The notes: a model not told the origin generated them from the sequence alone. Counted from the stretch's first letter, positions 17,542-27,381 are shown. The stretch: DNA of 64,000 nucleotides from an uncultured Parabacteroides sp. (GCA_944325335.1 CALUZR010000013.1:1-64000), one strand, 5' to 3'. Translations and numbers: made by a program.

Positions 17542-18960
17542 ATGAATATAGGAAATAATAAGATGCTGATGCCGACAATATTGTCAATCTCGCTATTGAC
17601 AGTAATGGCGTCTACTGCGGTTTCGCCTGCGTTAAGTTCCATTAAAGAGTCTTTCGCCGGAATTTCAGATACTTCAGCTAAACTTGTTTTAACGCTTCCT
17701 TCATTGATTATGATTCCGTTCAGCCTGCTTTCCGGTTGGTTGTCGGCAAGAATGAACAAAAAGACGCTGGTATTGTTGGGGATGTTATTGTATCTTATTA
17801 TGGGTGTGGGTGGAGGTTTTGCCCAGACCTTTACTCAACTCATCATTATCCGTGCGCTTTTTGGTGCAGCTATTGGAATCTTGATGCCACTTTCTAATAC
17901 CTTAATATTTGATTTGGTTGAAGAAAGTCGCCGTAGTAAGATGATGGGACTTGCGGGGTCATCAAACCAGCTTGGCGGTGTACTTTTCCTTTCCGTCTCC
18001 GGTTTGTTGGCGTCTTATTCATGGCGTTATGCTTTTGGTGTCTATGCTTTGGTTTTGTTATCGATATTGCTTGTCTTCTTTTGGCTGCCTTCTATGCCTC
18101 CGATGCGGAAGGCTACGGTTTCTGCCGGCGGAAAGAAACAAGGTGCGATGTTGAATGGAAAACTCTTTGCATTGGCTTTTCTGGCAATGATGTCTTCTAT
18201 CTGCTTTTTTGTAGTGAATACGGATTTAGCGCTTTACATACAGGAAGAGAAGCCAAGGTTTTCGTCTACCGTAGCCTTGCTTCCTCATAAACAAGATTTG
18301 GCCGAAGCGTTGGAAAAAGGAAAGGTAGGAAAAGATTTGGCGGAAAGTTTCAATGCTAACGGTGTTGAAGTGTCAGAAGATGCTTCCTTGGTTGCTTTGC
18401 AGGAGGGAAAGGAATGGCTCATCAACGACAATAGAAAAGAAATACGCGTCGTCAAATCTGACGGGCAACTAAGAGTGTCCAGTTCGCTGGGAACTTCTGA
18501 AATGGCCGGTTATGCTCTCTCGCTGATGGGAATTCCTGCCGTCATTGCCGGTTTAATCTTGTCTATGTTGTTAAAGCGGATGGGAAATTATCTGATGCCG
18601 GCGGCGGCGGTGACGATGGCGATAGGTTATATACTGCTGGGAAATGCCGGTTCGTATGGAATGATATTGGTCTCGGTGTTGTTCATCGGTTTGGCGGGTG
18701 GTTTGCTTTCTCCGCCGATGATGTTGTTAGTGCCGAAAGTAGTGCAACCTCAAGCCCGTGCACTGGGAATAGCGGTGATGAGTTCTTCTATCTTGTTAGG
18801 ACAATTCATGTCTCCTTTATTTACACAAGCTGTATCTCTCCTCTGTGGAGACGATACGTTCCGTTTCAAATTTTATATGATTAGTATAGTGCTGGTCGCA
18901 TTTACTATTGTTGGAACGATATATATCTGGATGTATAACTTAAAGACAAAGAAGAATTAG
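17542..18960 (+). CDS. MFS transporter with a large extracytoplasmic insert
   Basis: The 472-residue protein shows MFS signatures: GWLSARMNKKTLVLLGM in the loop between helices 2 and 3, RALFGAAIGILMPLSNTLIFDLV in helices 4-5, and WRYAFGVYALVLLSILLVFFWLP. After helix 7 (ending near residue 231) there is an insert of about 90 hydrophilic residues (ALLPHKQDLAEALEKGKVGKD..., to about 320) before helix 8. In a standard MFS topology this loop faces the periplasm. The C-terminal half then has five more helices. The substrate is not evident. Its stop lies one base before the start of the secreted SUMF1 protein, so the two are tightly coupled. Confidence 0.85.
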   Translation: MNIGNNKMLMPTILSISLLTVMASTAVSPALSSIKESFAGISDTSAKLVLTLPSLIMIPFSLLSGWLSARMNKKTLVLLGMLLYLIMGVGGGFAQTFTQLIIIRALFGAAIGILMPLSNTLIFDLVEESRRSKMMGLAGSSNQLGGVLFLSVSGLLASYSWRYAFGVYALVLLSILLVFFWLPSMPPMRKATVSAGGKKQGAMLNGKLFALAFLAMMSSICFFVVNTDLALYIQEEKPRFSSTVALLPHKQDLAEALEKGKVGKDLAESFNANGVEVSEDASLVALQEGKEWLINDNRKEIRVVKSDGQLRVSSSLGTSEMAGYALSLMGIPAVIAGLILSMLLKRMGNYLMPAAAVTMAIGYILLGNAGSYGMILVSVLFIGLAGGLLSPPMMLLVPKVVQPQARALGIAVMSSSILLGQFMSPLFTQAVSLLCGDDTFRFKFYMISIVLVAFTIVGTIYIWMYNLKTKKN

Positions 18961-18961
18961 A

Positions 18962-20074
18962 ATGAAACCTCTAAAATGCATAATAATAATTTGTCTGTGT
19001 CTGCTCTTGCTTCCAAGAGTAGAAGCTCAGTCGCCGATGTTGGATATGGTCTATGTAAAAGGTGGAACCTATATCATGGGTGATGTATGGAACAAACCTT
19101 TCTATCTTGATCCTGTATCGACCAAGGGAAACAATGTAAAAGAGTATGATCCCAATAAGATTCATGGCCTGCAACTTACCTTCGATGCGCTGGATACGCA
19201 TGAAGTAACCGTAAATGATTTCTATATCTCCCGCTATGAGTTGACTGTAGAATGGTATGATAAATACCTGGAGGCAATAGGACAAGCGGAAAAGAAAATC
19301 ATTCCAGATGCTGAGCGTTGGGCTGCACAAGGATGGAGCCGAGAACATACGCCCGCGGTCTATTTAGCATGGGGTGATGCTATCCGCTTTTGTAATTGGT
19401 TAAGCAAACAGGAAGGATTGGATACGTGTTATGTCGCCCAAGGTAATAATTACAGATACGAAGTAAATGCCAATGGTTACCGGCTCCCGACAGAAGCTGA
19501 ATGGGAATATGCAGCCCGTGGCGGACATCTAATGCCTTATATCGACGAAGGAAGAGGTTCTTTCTATGCTGCAGGGTGCGTGGACAACGCTTATTCTTAT
19601 ACTTTCATCGACGAGCAAGGACAAACACGAGAGTCTGACAATTATACTACCCGCATAGAAGGAAAGAAGCATTATCCAGTCCTTCCCGATTATGCTTGGT
19701 TTAATGTGAATGCAGGTCCGGAAGAAACCTCTTTCCAGAAAGGAATGACGCATCCCGTAGGACAAAAGAAACCAAATGCGTTAGGTTTATACGATATGTC
19801 CGGCAATGCTTGGGAATGGTGCTGGGATTTATACTCGTATGATTACTATCGGTACTGCAAAGAAAACCCAGAGGAAAGTAATAATCCGCTTGGTCCCACG
19901 GTTATTGGCGATAAAGGCGGTGTAAATTGTCATGTGCTTCGTGGAGGAAGTTGGGGAAATTATCCAGTCTTCTTACGCAGCACATTCCGTTTCTTCGGTT
20001 TACAACAGGTATTAGGAAATAGAGAATGTTGTAATTGGCGGACAGGAATGCGTTTGGTACGTAGTGTGAAATAA
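18962..20074 (+). CDS. Exported SUMF1-fold protein
   Basis: The 370-residue protein has a signal peptide (LKCIIIICLCLLLLPRVEAQ) and then a full SUMF1 domain: VYVKGGTYIMGD, HEVTVNDFYISRYELTVEWYDKYL, YRLPTEAEWEYAARGG, GLYDMSGNAWEWCWDLYSYDYY and HVLRGGSWGNYPVFLRSTFR. The residues after RGGSW contain no Cys pair, so it is not a copper-dependent formylglycine enzyme. It resembles GldJ/GldK-type and other structural SUMF1 proteins of Bacteroidetes. It follows the MFS gene by one base and precedes the porin-like gene by 20 bases, so a periplasmic partner role for either is plausible. Confidence 0.8.
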   Translation: MKPLKCIIIICLCLLLLPRVEAQSPMLDMVYVKGGTYIMGDVWNKPFYLDPVSTKGNNVKEYDPNKIHGLQLTFDALDTHEVTVNDFYISRYELTVEWYDKYLEAIGQAEKKIIPDAERWAAQGWSREHTPAVYLAWGDAIRFCNWLSKQEGLDTCYVAQGNNYRYEVNANGYRLPTEAEWEYAARGGHLMPYIDEGRGSFYAAGCVDNAYSYTFIDEQGQTRESDNYTTRIEGKKHYPVLPDYAWFNVNAGPEETSFQKGMTHPVGQKKPNALGLYDMSGNAWEWCWDLYSYDYYRYCKENPEESNNPLGPTVIGDKGGVNCHVLRGGSWGNYPVFLRSTFRFFGLQQVLGNRECCNWRTGMRLVRSVK

Positions 20075-20094
20075 AGAATAAATTAGAAGAAGTC

Positions 20095-21345
20095 ATGAAG
20101 TCCCAGAAAGTACGATATAATTGGAGATGCGTTTATTTGTGGATTTGTTTGCTATGCATGGCGGATGTGCAAGCCCAAATCTTCAATAAGGATTCGATAT
20201 TGTCTTCTTTGAAAGAGAAAGACAAGAGTTTTAATGCTGCAGAAGATTATGCGCAGACATTCGAAGGGTATGATGTCGATACTAAAAACCCGGGGCATGT
20301 TAATCTTGGCGTACAAGTAGCACAAGACTTTATGGCGATGTCTTCTAATCATTCATCCGTAATAGAGACTTTAAACTACGATTCTTATTATCGACAACGA
20401 ATAGACTTTATGCTCTCATCTGCACTTCCGGAAAGGACTAACTTATATGCGATTCTTTCTTGTAGTGTGACAGGTATGTCGGAAACAAGTTTTTCTATCT
20501 TGAATCTGGAAGTAGAGCATTACTTGAAGGGCGACCATGTGAAATTTCGCCTTGGGCGTTTAATAAGCAAATTGTCCGAATCCCAGTTTTATGGAAGGAT
20601 TGCTTTAGGTGATAACGCGGCTCATACCTTTGGGCGAACGCCTTTCGTGAATGATGCTTTCGAAATGGATATCAACCTAAAGGATATGGGTTTGCCTGTA
20701 TTTATCGTTGGTTTGAAGAACAGTTATAAGCCGGTGAATATCTCTGGCGTTTACGTCGGGGCGCACCATCGCTTCAAAGAAAGCTTTCAGACTTACCTTC
20801 TTCTTTCTGCTACGAGACAATTTGCACGTACGCTGGCTCGTGTACCGGGTTATGAGGGAGGAAATCGGTGGTATTATTCGTATGAAGCGGAAGTGGCTTG
20901 GAAGCGTCCGGAGTATTGTCTTTTTGCCAATATAGGAGGATATATTGATTATATAGGAGCTTTGCCTCATTCCTCTGGGAAATATGATATGGTGAAGCAT
21001 TATATGCCGATCGTAAAGGATACGCGCCATTCGATGCGTGAGACTTTTATTCCGGCGATTGGCGTGCGCCTTCGTCCGGCTAAGTTATGGGATGCACTGA
21101 AGTTTGTTCCTATGGCCGGATTCGAAGCGGAAGTGGTTGGATTGGGTCATAAAGAGCAGACGACATTAAATATGTACGGGTATGTGAAGTTTAACCTTAC
21201 GAACCGTCTTATCTTAAGTTATGCTTGTAATCCACAATTTGTGTGGGATAAACGGACGTCGCCGGAATATGACATGCTTTCGGGCACGACGCACTACGTT
21301 CGCCTGAGCTTGACCGTAGGTAAACCTGCTCGTATGATGATGTAG
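20095..21345 (+). CDS. Porin-like outer-membrane protein
   Basis: The 416-residue protein has a signal peptide ending near MADVQAQ. The mature chain is made of amphipathic strands typical of a porin (HVNLGVQVAQDFMAMSS; YAILSCSVTGMSETSFSILNLEV; HVKFRLGRLISKLSESQFYG) and ends in HYVRLSLTVGKPARMMM. RLGRL...FYGR resembles the interior strand of maltoporin-like and Bacteroidetes porins, but I cannot name the family. It is the last gene before the receiver-SpoIIE phosphatase (27 bases) and probably moves the compound handled by the MFS/SUMF1 group across the outer membrane. Confidence 0.6.
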   Translation: MKSQKVRYNWRCVYLWICLLCMADVQAQIFNKDSILSSLKEKDKSFNAAEDYAQTFEGYDVDTKNPGHVNLGVQVAQDFMAMSSNHSSVIETLNYDSYYRQRIDFMLSSALPERTNLYAILSCSVTGMSETSFSILNLEVEHYLKGDHVKFRLGRLISKLSESQFYGRIALGDNAAHTFGRTPFVNDAFEMDINLKDMGLPVFIVGLKNSYKPVNISGVYVGAHHRFKESFQTYLLLSATRQFARTLARVPGYEGGNRWYYSYEAEVAWKRPEYCLFANIGGYIDYIGALPHSSGKYDMVKHYMPIVKDTRHSMRETFIPAIGVRLRPAKLWDALKFVPMAGFEAEVVGLGHKEQTTLNMYGYVKFNLTNRLILSYACNPQFVWDKRTSPEYDMLSGTTHYVRLSLTVGKPARMMM

Positions 21346-21372
21346 AATTATATAAACTTAGAACAAGATAAA

Positions 21373-22539
21373 ATGGCTGTTAAGATTTTAAGCGTAGACG
21401 ACGAACTCGATCTGGAGATATTGCTTACGCAATATTTTCGTCGGAAGATTCGCAAGGGTGAATATGAATTCACTTTTGCCCATAATGGATTGGAAGCGCT
21501 TCAATTAGTTCTCGAAAAGAAGGATTTTGATATCATATTGAGCGATATCAATATGCCGGAAATGGACGGATTGACGTTGCTGACCCGTGTGAACGAGATG
21601 CGGAATCCAGCCCTGAAATGTATCATGGTGTCTGCCTATGGGGACATGGATAATATACGTACGGCGATGAATAACGGGGCATTTGACTTTGCCACGAAGC
21701 CAATCGACTTGGATGACCTTTCACGTACGATCGAAAAGGCCGTCGAGCAGATTAATTTCGTCCGTGAGTCGCAAAACGAACATAACCAGTTGGAGTCGCT
21801 CAAAAGCGATTTGGCGGTGGCGGGCGAGATTCAACAAGCGATTCTCCCGCGTCGTTTTCCTCCTTTCCCGGAGTTGGCGGATGTGGTCGATATTTATGCT
21901 TCGATGACACCGGCGAAGGATGTGGGTGGAGATTTCTATGATTTCTTCCAGATTGATGCGGATCGGATTGGCTTTGTGATTGCGGATGTGTCGGGAAAAG
22001 GCGTGCCGGCCTCTTTGTTTATGGCGGTAAGCCGGACGTTAATCCGTGCTACGGGCATCCGGGGCGTGCCGTCTCACGAGTGCATTAATTATGTCAATAA
22101 ATTGTTGTGCAACGAAAGTCTTGATTCGATGTTCGTTACCGTGTTTTATGGTATCTATAATTGCCGGACGGGCGAAGTGGATTATACAAATGCGGGGCAT
22201 AATCCTCCTTACCTTTTGCGACGCAACAATATGGTGGAAGCATTGCCTCTTTCGAAGAATTTCATCGTGGGTGTGTTCGACGACTTTGTATATACGAATT
22301 CTTCGCTTACGTTGGAACCGGGTGATGCCCTTGTCCTTTATACCGATGGCGTAACGGAAGCGTTCAACGAAGAGCGGCAAATGTTTTCGGAAAGCGGCTT
22401 GGAGAAAACCCTGAAGAGCGTCCCTGGGGCGGGAAGCGAGGAGATTTCGGAAGCGATCCTGGAAGATTTGAAGGACTTTGTAGGCAACGAACCGCAAAGC
22501 GACGATATCACGATGCTGGTGATTAAGCGGCTCAAATAA
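21373..22539 (+). CDS. Response regulator with SpoIIE/RsbU-type PP2C phosphatase output
   Basis: The 388-residue protein joins an N-terminal receiver domain (about 1-125; acidic pocket DDE at 9-11 and phosphoacceptor Asp58 in SDINMPEMDG, with KPID near 112) to a short coiled coil and a C-terminal PP2C SpoIIE domain (about 170-388; VGGDFYDFF, GFVIADVSGKGVPASLFMA and DDITMLVIKR, which provide the metal-binding Asp residues). In partner-switching systems such phosphatases dephosphorylate STAS proteins. Two STAS genes and an RsbW-like kinase lie 2-6 kb downstream on the same strand, so this is the likely input of that module. The cognate kinase for the receiver may be a distant gene or one of the kinases at 30-34 kb. 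Confidence 0.9.
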   Translation: MAVKILSVDDELDLEILLTQYFRRKIRKGEYEFTFAHNGLEALQLVLEKKDFDIILSDINMPEMDGLTLLTRVNEMRNPALKCIMVSAYGDMDNIRTAMNNGAFDFATKPIDLDDLSRTIEKAVEQINFVRESQNEHNQLESLKSDLAVAGEIQQAILPRRFPPFPELADVVDIYASMTPAKDVGGDFYDFFQIDADRIGFVIADVSGKGVPASLFMAVSRTLIRATGIRGVPSHECINYVNKLLCNESLDSMFVTVFYGIYNCRTGEVDYTNAGHNPPYLLRRNNMVEALPLSKNFIVGVFDDFVYTNSSLTLEPGDALVLYTDGVTEAFNEERQMFSESGLEKTLKSVPGAGSEEISEAILEDLKDFVGNEPQSDDITMLVIKRLK

Positions 22540-22582
22540 AGGATAGTATGAATAGTCGCTTTAGCCATTGGGATTTTCCTTC

Positions 22583-22670
22583 GGAAACATAGTTATAATC
22601 TGTTGGAAATATAACGAGAATCGTTTGAAAACATAACGGAAATCGTTCGGGATTATAACTATATTTCTGG
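22583..22670 (+). repeat. Array D: four 22-bp units
   Basis: Units begin at 22583, 22605, 22627 and 22649 (GGAAACATAG, GGAAATATAA, GAAAACATAA, GGGATTATAA), exactly 22 bp apart. The first and last units carry CATAGTTATAATC and GATTATAACTAT, inverted copies of each other, so the array is itself an inverted repeat. It separates the phosphatase gene from the epimerase gene. Confidence 0.85.
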
Positions 22671-22723
22671 CAAAGCACGCAAGATAATTTTAGAATAAGT
22701 AATAATAACAAAATAATTCGATT

Positions 22724-24580
22724 ATGAACGACAATTTTAAGGTATTCAAACCGGCAGGGAAAATGCAGTTTGAATTTACAGATTTGATGGCTGGATATGT
22801 AAGTAATTTCAACGAAGGAGAGAAGAGCTTTACGTTGACTACGACGGATGGACGTACGTTTTCGGTGGCTCTGACTGATACGACTTTTGCCCGTTTGCTT
22901 CGTAATTTGGATGAACCATACCAAGATGCGACGGGAAATATGTATTCTTTGTTGGCACAAGACGGGCGTATGGCTTTCGTCTTCGGTATTTTCTATCCGC
23001 AACAAGATGGTGAATATGCGTTTGAAGCGAAGCAAATCGACTTCCCGGAAAGGGAGTTGGGCAAGTTCCGCTTCGAGGAATCTAATTGGTGGATTAACCA
23101 AGCGAAGAGCATTTGTAATTTCTTTGTACGCGCTCAGTTTGGCGATGGCGATATTGATTACGAAAAGTACCGTACATCGGTTAGCTTGAGTGGAAAACGG
23201 GAAGTGAACTCGTTCCGCCAAGAGACGGATACCATTTCGCGTATGATTTATGGTATGGCATCCGCATTCATGTTGACGGGTGAAGATATCTTCTTGGAAA
23301 CGGCCGAGAAGGGCGTGGAATATCTGAAGAAGCACATGCGTTTCTATGATGTGGACGAGAATGTGGTGTATTGGTATCATGGCATTGATATCGATGGAGA
23401 TAAGGAAAAGAAAATCTTTACCTCTGAATTCGGAGATGATTACGATGCCATTCCGATGTATGAACAGATTTACGCTTTGGCAGGTCCTATCCAGACGTAC
23501 CGCGTGAATGGTGATCCTTCGATTTTGCGTGATGCGGAATTGACGATTGGCCTCTTTGAACGCTTCTTCAAAGATAAGAAGGGCGAAGGTTATTATTCGC
23601 ATATCGACCCGGTATTGCTTAGCCCGGATAGCCCGAGCCTCGGCCCGAACCGGATGCGCAAGAATTGGAATTCGGTAGGAGACCATGCACCAGCTTATCT
23701 GATCAACTTGTATTTGGCTACGGAAGAGGAGAAATACAAGGATTTCCTGGAATATACGGCTGATACCATTACGACGCATTTCCCGGATTATGGCAATAGT
23801 CCATTCGTAAATGAACGTTTCATGGATGATTGGAGCCACGATTTGACTTGGGGTTGGCAACAGGATCGTGCCGTAGTAGGGCATAACTTGAAGATTGCTT
23901 GGAACCTGATGCGTATCAATAGCATTTGTCCGAAGAAATCATACGAAGAGTTTGCGCAACATATCGCAGAGGTAATGCCGAAGGTCGGAATGGACGTGCA
24001 ACGGGGTGGTTGGTATGATGTAATGGAACGCCGCCTGCATGGAAATCAGGAATATTATCGTTTTGCATGGCACGACCGCAAAGCTTGGTGGCAACAAGAA
24101 CAGGCTATCTTGGCTTATGAAATCCTATATGGTATTTATGGTAAGGAAGAATATCTGAAGTATGCCCGCGAATCGGCGGCTTTCTATAATACCTATTTCT
24201 TGGATCATGAAGATGGTGCCGTTTACTTCAATGTATTGGCCAACGGTCTGCCTTATTTGTTAGGAACGGAACGTAAGAAAGGAAGCCATTCGATGAGTGC
24301 TTACCATTCGGTTGAGTTGGCTTACTTGGCCGCTACTTATACGAACTTGATGAATACGAAGAAGCCGCTTACGCTTTACTTCAAACCGCAAGTGAACGGA
24401 TTTAAGGATAATATCTTGCGTGTACAACCGGATATCCTGCCTGTAGGAAGCGTGAAGTTGACGAACGTATGGATCGATGGTAAGGAATGGAAGAACTTCG
24501 ATGCCGATAAGTTGACCATCCAATTGCCTGCGGTAGACTATCGTCCGAAAGTGAAAGTAGTAATTACTCCTAAAGACTAA
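22724..24580 (+). CDS. AGE-family (N-acylglucosamine 2-epimerase-like) sugar epimerase
   Basis: The 618-residue protein carries an N-terminal beta-rich extension (1-130) and then an (alpha/alpha)6 barrel of the AGE superfamily. Telling segments are VVGHNLKIAWNLMRI, the RGGWYDVMERR turn, WHDRKAWWQQEQAILAYEILYG and SHSMSAYHSVELAYLAA, which place the active-site His, Trp and Glu as in N-acylglucosamine and cellobiose 2-epimerases. No signal peptide is present. At 618 residues it is longer than typical members (about 390-410), because of the N-terminal domain and a C-terminal beta domain (from about 545). It is directly followed, without a gap, by a STAS gene. Substrate unknown; an aldose or glucan end group is likely. 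Confidence 0.75.
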   Translation: MNDNFKVFKPAGKMQFEFTDLMAGYVSNFNEGEKSFTLTTTDGRTFSVALTDTTFARLLRNLDEPYQDATGNMYSLLAQDGRMAFVFGIFYPQQDGEYAFEAKQIDFPERELGKFRFEESNWWINQAKSICNFFVRAQFGDGDIDYEKYRTSVSLSGKREVNSFRQETDTISRMIYGMASAFMLTGEDIFLETAEKGVEYLKKHMRFYDVDENVVYWYHGIDIDGDKEKKIFTSEFGDDYDAIPMYEQIYALAGPIQTYRVNGDPSILRDAELTIGLFERFFKDKKGEGYYSHIDPVLLSPDSPSLGPNRMRKNWNSVGDHAPAYLINLYLATEEEKYKDFLEYTADTITTHFPDYGNSPFVNERFMDDWSHDLTWGWQQDRAVVGHNLKIAWNLMRINSICPKKSYEEFAQHIAEVMPKVGMDVQRGGWYDVMERRLHGNQEYYRFAWHDRKAWWQQEQAILAYEILYGIYGKEEYLKYARESAAFYNTYFLDHEDGAVYFNVLANGLPYLLGTERKKGSHSMSAYHSVELAYLAATYTNLMNTKKPLTLYFKPQVNGFKDNILRVQPDILPVGSVKLTNVWIDGKEWKNFDADKLTIQLPAVDYRPKVKVVITPKD

Positions 24581-24892
24581 ATGAAAATGAATGCAGAAGT
24601 TCATAAAGTAGGTCCTGTTCTGGACGCTTCTTCGAGCAAAGACGAGCAACAAGCCATTCTTGCTATCTTGGATCAGAATAAGGATGTGATATTGGACTTG
24701 TCCGAATGTACGTATGTCTCGAGTGCAGGTCTTCGTGTCATGCTTTATACGTATAAAGTAGCTGCCTCAAATGGATTGAACTTGTATTTGGTTGGCGTCT
24801 CGAAAGAAGTACGCGAAGTGATGAGCATTACTGGGTTCGAACACTTCTTCAAGTATTTCGATACGGTAGAAGCGTGTCAAAGTCAAATATAA
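24581..24892 (+). CDS. STAS-domain protein (anti-sigma-factor antagonist type)
   Basis: The 103-residue protein is a single STAS domain: KDVILDLSECTYVSSAGLRVMLYTYKVA holds the conserved phosphorylation site (Ser47/Ser48) at the start of helix 2. Such proteins bind RsbW-type kinases when unphosphorylated. The start codon directly follows the stop of the epimerase gene, and the next gene, a debranching enzyme, starts only five bases after this stop, so all three are co-translated. Because Bacteroidetes have no SigB, the output is probably not a sigma factor of that type. Confidence 0.9.
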   Translation: MKMNAEVHKVGPVLDASSSKDEQQAILAILDQNKDVILDLSECTYVSSAGLRVMLYTYKVAASNGLNLYLVGVSKEVREVMSITGFEHFFKYFDTVEACQSQI

Positions 24893-24897
24893 AGAGT

Positions 24898-27027
24898 ATG
24901 CAACGAGTTGATTTATTTCCAACACATGAGTATAAAGGACTCAAGCTCCGTACCGGACGGCCGTACCCTTTTGGGGCGACCGTCATGGGTAATGCGGTGA
25001 ACTTTTCGGTTTATTCGCGTTATGCGACGGATTGTACGCTGGTACTTTTCCATAATCATGAGCCGGAGCCATTCGTGGAGATTCCTTTCCAGAAGGAATT
25101 CAAGATGGGAAATGTATTTTCCATGATGGTGTTCGACCTTGATTTCGAGAATATCGAATATGGATATCGAATGGATGGCCCTTGGAATCCGAAAGAAGGG
25201 CATCGTTTCGATAAGACCAAGATATTAATGGACCCGTATGCCAAGCTGATTGCCGGACGGGATGCTTGGGGCGTCCAGCCGGATTGGAATAATGTGTATC
25301 AATATCGGGCTCGTGTCGTATGCGATGACTTCGATTGGGAGGATGATTTGCCTTTGGAGACTCCGGTCAATGAATTGGTCATCTATGAAATGCACGTCCG
25401 CAATTTTACATGCGGCGCTTCCGCTAATGTGCATCATCCGGGAACGTTTGCCGGTATTGCCGAGAAGATCCCGTACTTGAAAGAACTGGGTGTAAATTGC
25501 GTGGAATTGATGCCAATCCATGAGTTTGACGAGTTCGAGAACAGCAAGCCTTCACCAGTTGATGGGCACATGTTATATAATGTATGGGGGTATAGCAATG
25601 TCGGATTCTTTGCTCCTAAAGCAGCTTATGCTTCTACGGGACGTTTCGGAATGCAAGTCGACGAGCTGAAGAACCTCATCAAGCAACTCCATGCAAACGG
25701 GATTGAAGTCATATTGGACGTCGTATTCAACCATACGGCGGAAGGAAACGAAAATGGTCCTTATATCTCTTATCGAGGTATTGACAATAAGACGTATTAC
25801 ATGCTGACGCCGGATGGCTATTATTTCAACTTCAGTGGATGCGGAAATACGTTGAATTGCAATAACCCGAACGTGCGGGACATGATTGTAGAGAGCTTGC
25901 GCTATTGGGTGACTGACTATCATGTGGACGGTTTCCGCTTCGATTTGGCGGCTATCTTGGGGCGTGATCAGAATGGTTATCCGATGCCGAACCCGCCTTT
26001 GTTGGAATCGTTGGCGCACGACCCGATCTTGGGCAAGACCAAATTGATTGCCGAGGCTTGGGATGCCGGTGGTTTGTATCAAGTAGGTGCTTTCCCTTCT
26101 TGGGGCCGTTGGGCGGAATGGAACGGGAAATACCGGGATAGTATCCGTCGTTTCTTGAAGGGCGATGAGCATGTCTTAGCCGATGTCAAGGAGCGTATTG
26201 CCGGTTCGGCCGATTTGTATGCTTCTCAGAACCGAGGTATCAAGGCGAGTGTGAACTTCATTACGGCTCATGATGGCTTTACGTTGATGGATCTTGTCTC
26301 GTATAATGGCAAGCACAACGAAGTGAATGGCGAGGATAACCGCGATGGAGAAGACAACAATAATAGTTGGAATTGCGGTTGGGAAGGCGAATGCGACGAT
26401 CCAGGTATCAACTTCTTGCGGCATAAACAAATCAAGAATGCAATTTCGCTTCTGATGACTAGCCAGGGTATTCCAATGGTTCTCTCGGGCGACGAGATGG
26501 GCAATACGCAATTCGGCAACAACAATGCTTATTGTCAGGATAACGAAATCGGCTGGTTGGATTGGACAAACTTGGAGAAGAATGCGGACATTTACCGTTT
26601 CTTCCAAAGGATTATCAAGTTCCGCCAAGCGCATAAAGTATTGCGTTACGAGTATCATTTAGGGCATTGCGATTATCGGAATCTGGGCTATCCGGATTTC
26701 TCTTGGCATGGTGTAAAGGCTTGGCATCCGGAGTGCGGTTATAATAACTTGACGGCTGCTTTCATGCTGAATGGTCGTTATGCGGAGACCGATGGCGTGG
26801 CCGATGACTTCATCTACGTGGCGATGAACATGCATTGGGATATGCACGGCTTCGAACTTCCCCAGTTGCCCGAAGAAATGGCATGGCATGTATTTGCAAA
26901 TACCGAAATGGCTTCTCCTGACGATATTTGTGAACCGGGCGAGGAATGCTTGCTCGATAACCAGCAAGAGATTCTGGTCGGCCCACGTTCTATCATGATA
27001 TTGGTTGGAAAGCAACCAAAAAAGTAA
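24898..27027 (+). CDS. glgX: Isoamylase/GlgX-type glycogen debranching enzyme
   Basis: The 709-residue GH13 protein has an N-terminal CBM48-like domain (about 15-130, YPFGATVMGNAVNFSVYS) and then the (beta/alpha)8 catalytic core: DVVFNHTAEG, the nucleophile Asp in DGFRFDLAAILG, the acid/base Glu in IAEAWDAGG and the transition-state Asp in ITAHDGFTLMD. It hydrolyses alpha-1,6 branches in glycogen or similar glucans in the cytoplasm. GTG at 24874 opens the frame earlier but overlaps the STAS gene; ATG 24898 (MQRVDLF) is preferred. Its position between two STAS genes suggests that its expression or activity is tied to the partner switch. GlgX-type is the best guess; no signal peptide is present. 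Confidence 0.85.
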   Translation: MQRVDLFPTHEYKGLKLRTGRPYPFGATVMGNAVNFSVYSRYATDCTLVLFHNHEPEPFVEIPFQKEFKMGNVFSMMVFDLDFENIEYGYRMDGPWNPKEGHRFDKTKILMDPYAKLIAGRDAWGVQPDWNNVYQYRARVVCDDFDWEDDLPLETPVNELVIYEMHVRNFTCGASANVHHPGTFAGIAEKIPYLKELGVNCVELMPIHEFDEFENSKPSPVDGHMLYNVWGYSNVGFFAPKAAYASTGRFGMQVDELKNLIKQLHANGIEVILDVVFNHTAEGNENGPYISYRGIDNKTYYMLTPDGYYFNFSGCGNTLNCNNPNVRDMIVESLRYWVTDYHVDGFRFDLAAILGRDQNGYPMPNPPLLESLAHDPILGKTKLIAEAWDAGGLYQVGAFPSWGRWAEWNGKYRDSIRRFLKGDEHVLADVKERIAGSADLYASQNRGIKASVNFITAHDGFTLMDLVSYNGKHNEVNGEDNRDGEDNNNSWNCGWEGECDDPGINFLRHKQIKNAISLLMTSQGIPMVLSGDEMGNTQFGNNNAYCQDNEIGWLDWTNLEKNADIYRFFQRIIKFRQAHKVLRYEYHLGHCDYRNLGYPDFSWHGVKAWHPECGYNNLTAAFMLNGRYAETDGVADDFIYVAMNMHWDMHGFELPQLPEEMAWHVFANTEMASPDDICEPGEECLLDNQQEILVGPRSIMILVGKQPKK

Positions 27028-27062
27028 AGGAATAGTTAAATGATAAATTAATAGTATAAGTC

Positions 27063-27374
27063 ATGGATAATCAATTTACAGTACAGCAGGACGGTAATAT
27101 GCTGACTATCGTCTTGGATGAACAACTTACTACAAACAATGCTCCGGCCCTGATGGAAGAGCTCAACCAGTATAAAGGCAAAGCCATTGAGAAGGTAATT
27201 TTTGATGCTACAAAGCTGACTTATATCGCAAGTAGCGGTATCCGTACCATTATCTTCGCCAAGCAGAAGCTGGGAGGCAATCCTGAAATCGAGTTCGTGA
27301 ACTGCGGAGCGGATATCCGCAGCGTCTTCGAGATGACGGGACTGCAGAGCTACATTACGTTCGTTAGCAAGTAA
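27063..27374 (+). CDS. Second STAS-domain protein
   Basis: The 103-residue protein is another single STAS domain: DGNMLTIVLDEQLTTNNAP, KVIFDATKLTYIASSGIRTIIFAKQKLG, with the conserved Ser57/Ser58 phosphosite and a C-terminal SVFEMTGLQSYITF helix. It differs clearly from the STAS at 24581, so the two could compete for the same kinase. It sits eight bases before the RsbW-like gene, the classical rsbV-rsbW order. Confidence 0.9.
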   Translation: MDNQFTVQQDGNMLTIVLDEQLTTNNAPALMEELNQYKGKAIEKVIFDATKLTYIASSGIRTIIFAKQKLGGNPEIEFVNCGADIRSVFEMTGLQSYITFVSK

Positions 27375-27381
27375 AGTGCGT

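Noticed and set aside
22532..23884. 450-codon minus-strand frame opposite the AGE-type epimerase gene
   Set aside because: The translation is rich in Ile, Arg and His without any domain, and the plus strand has a convincing complete enzyme.
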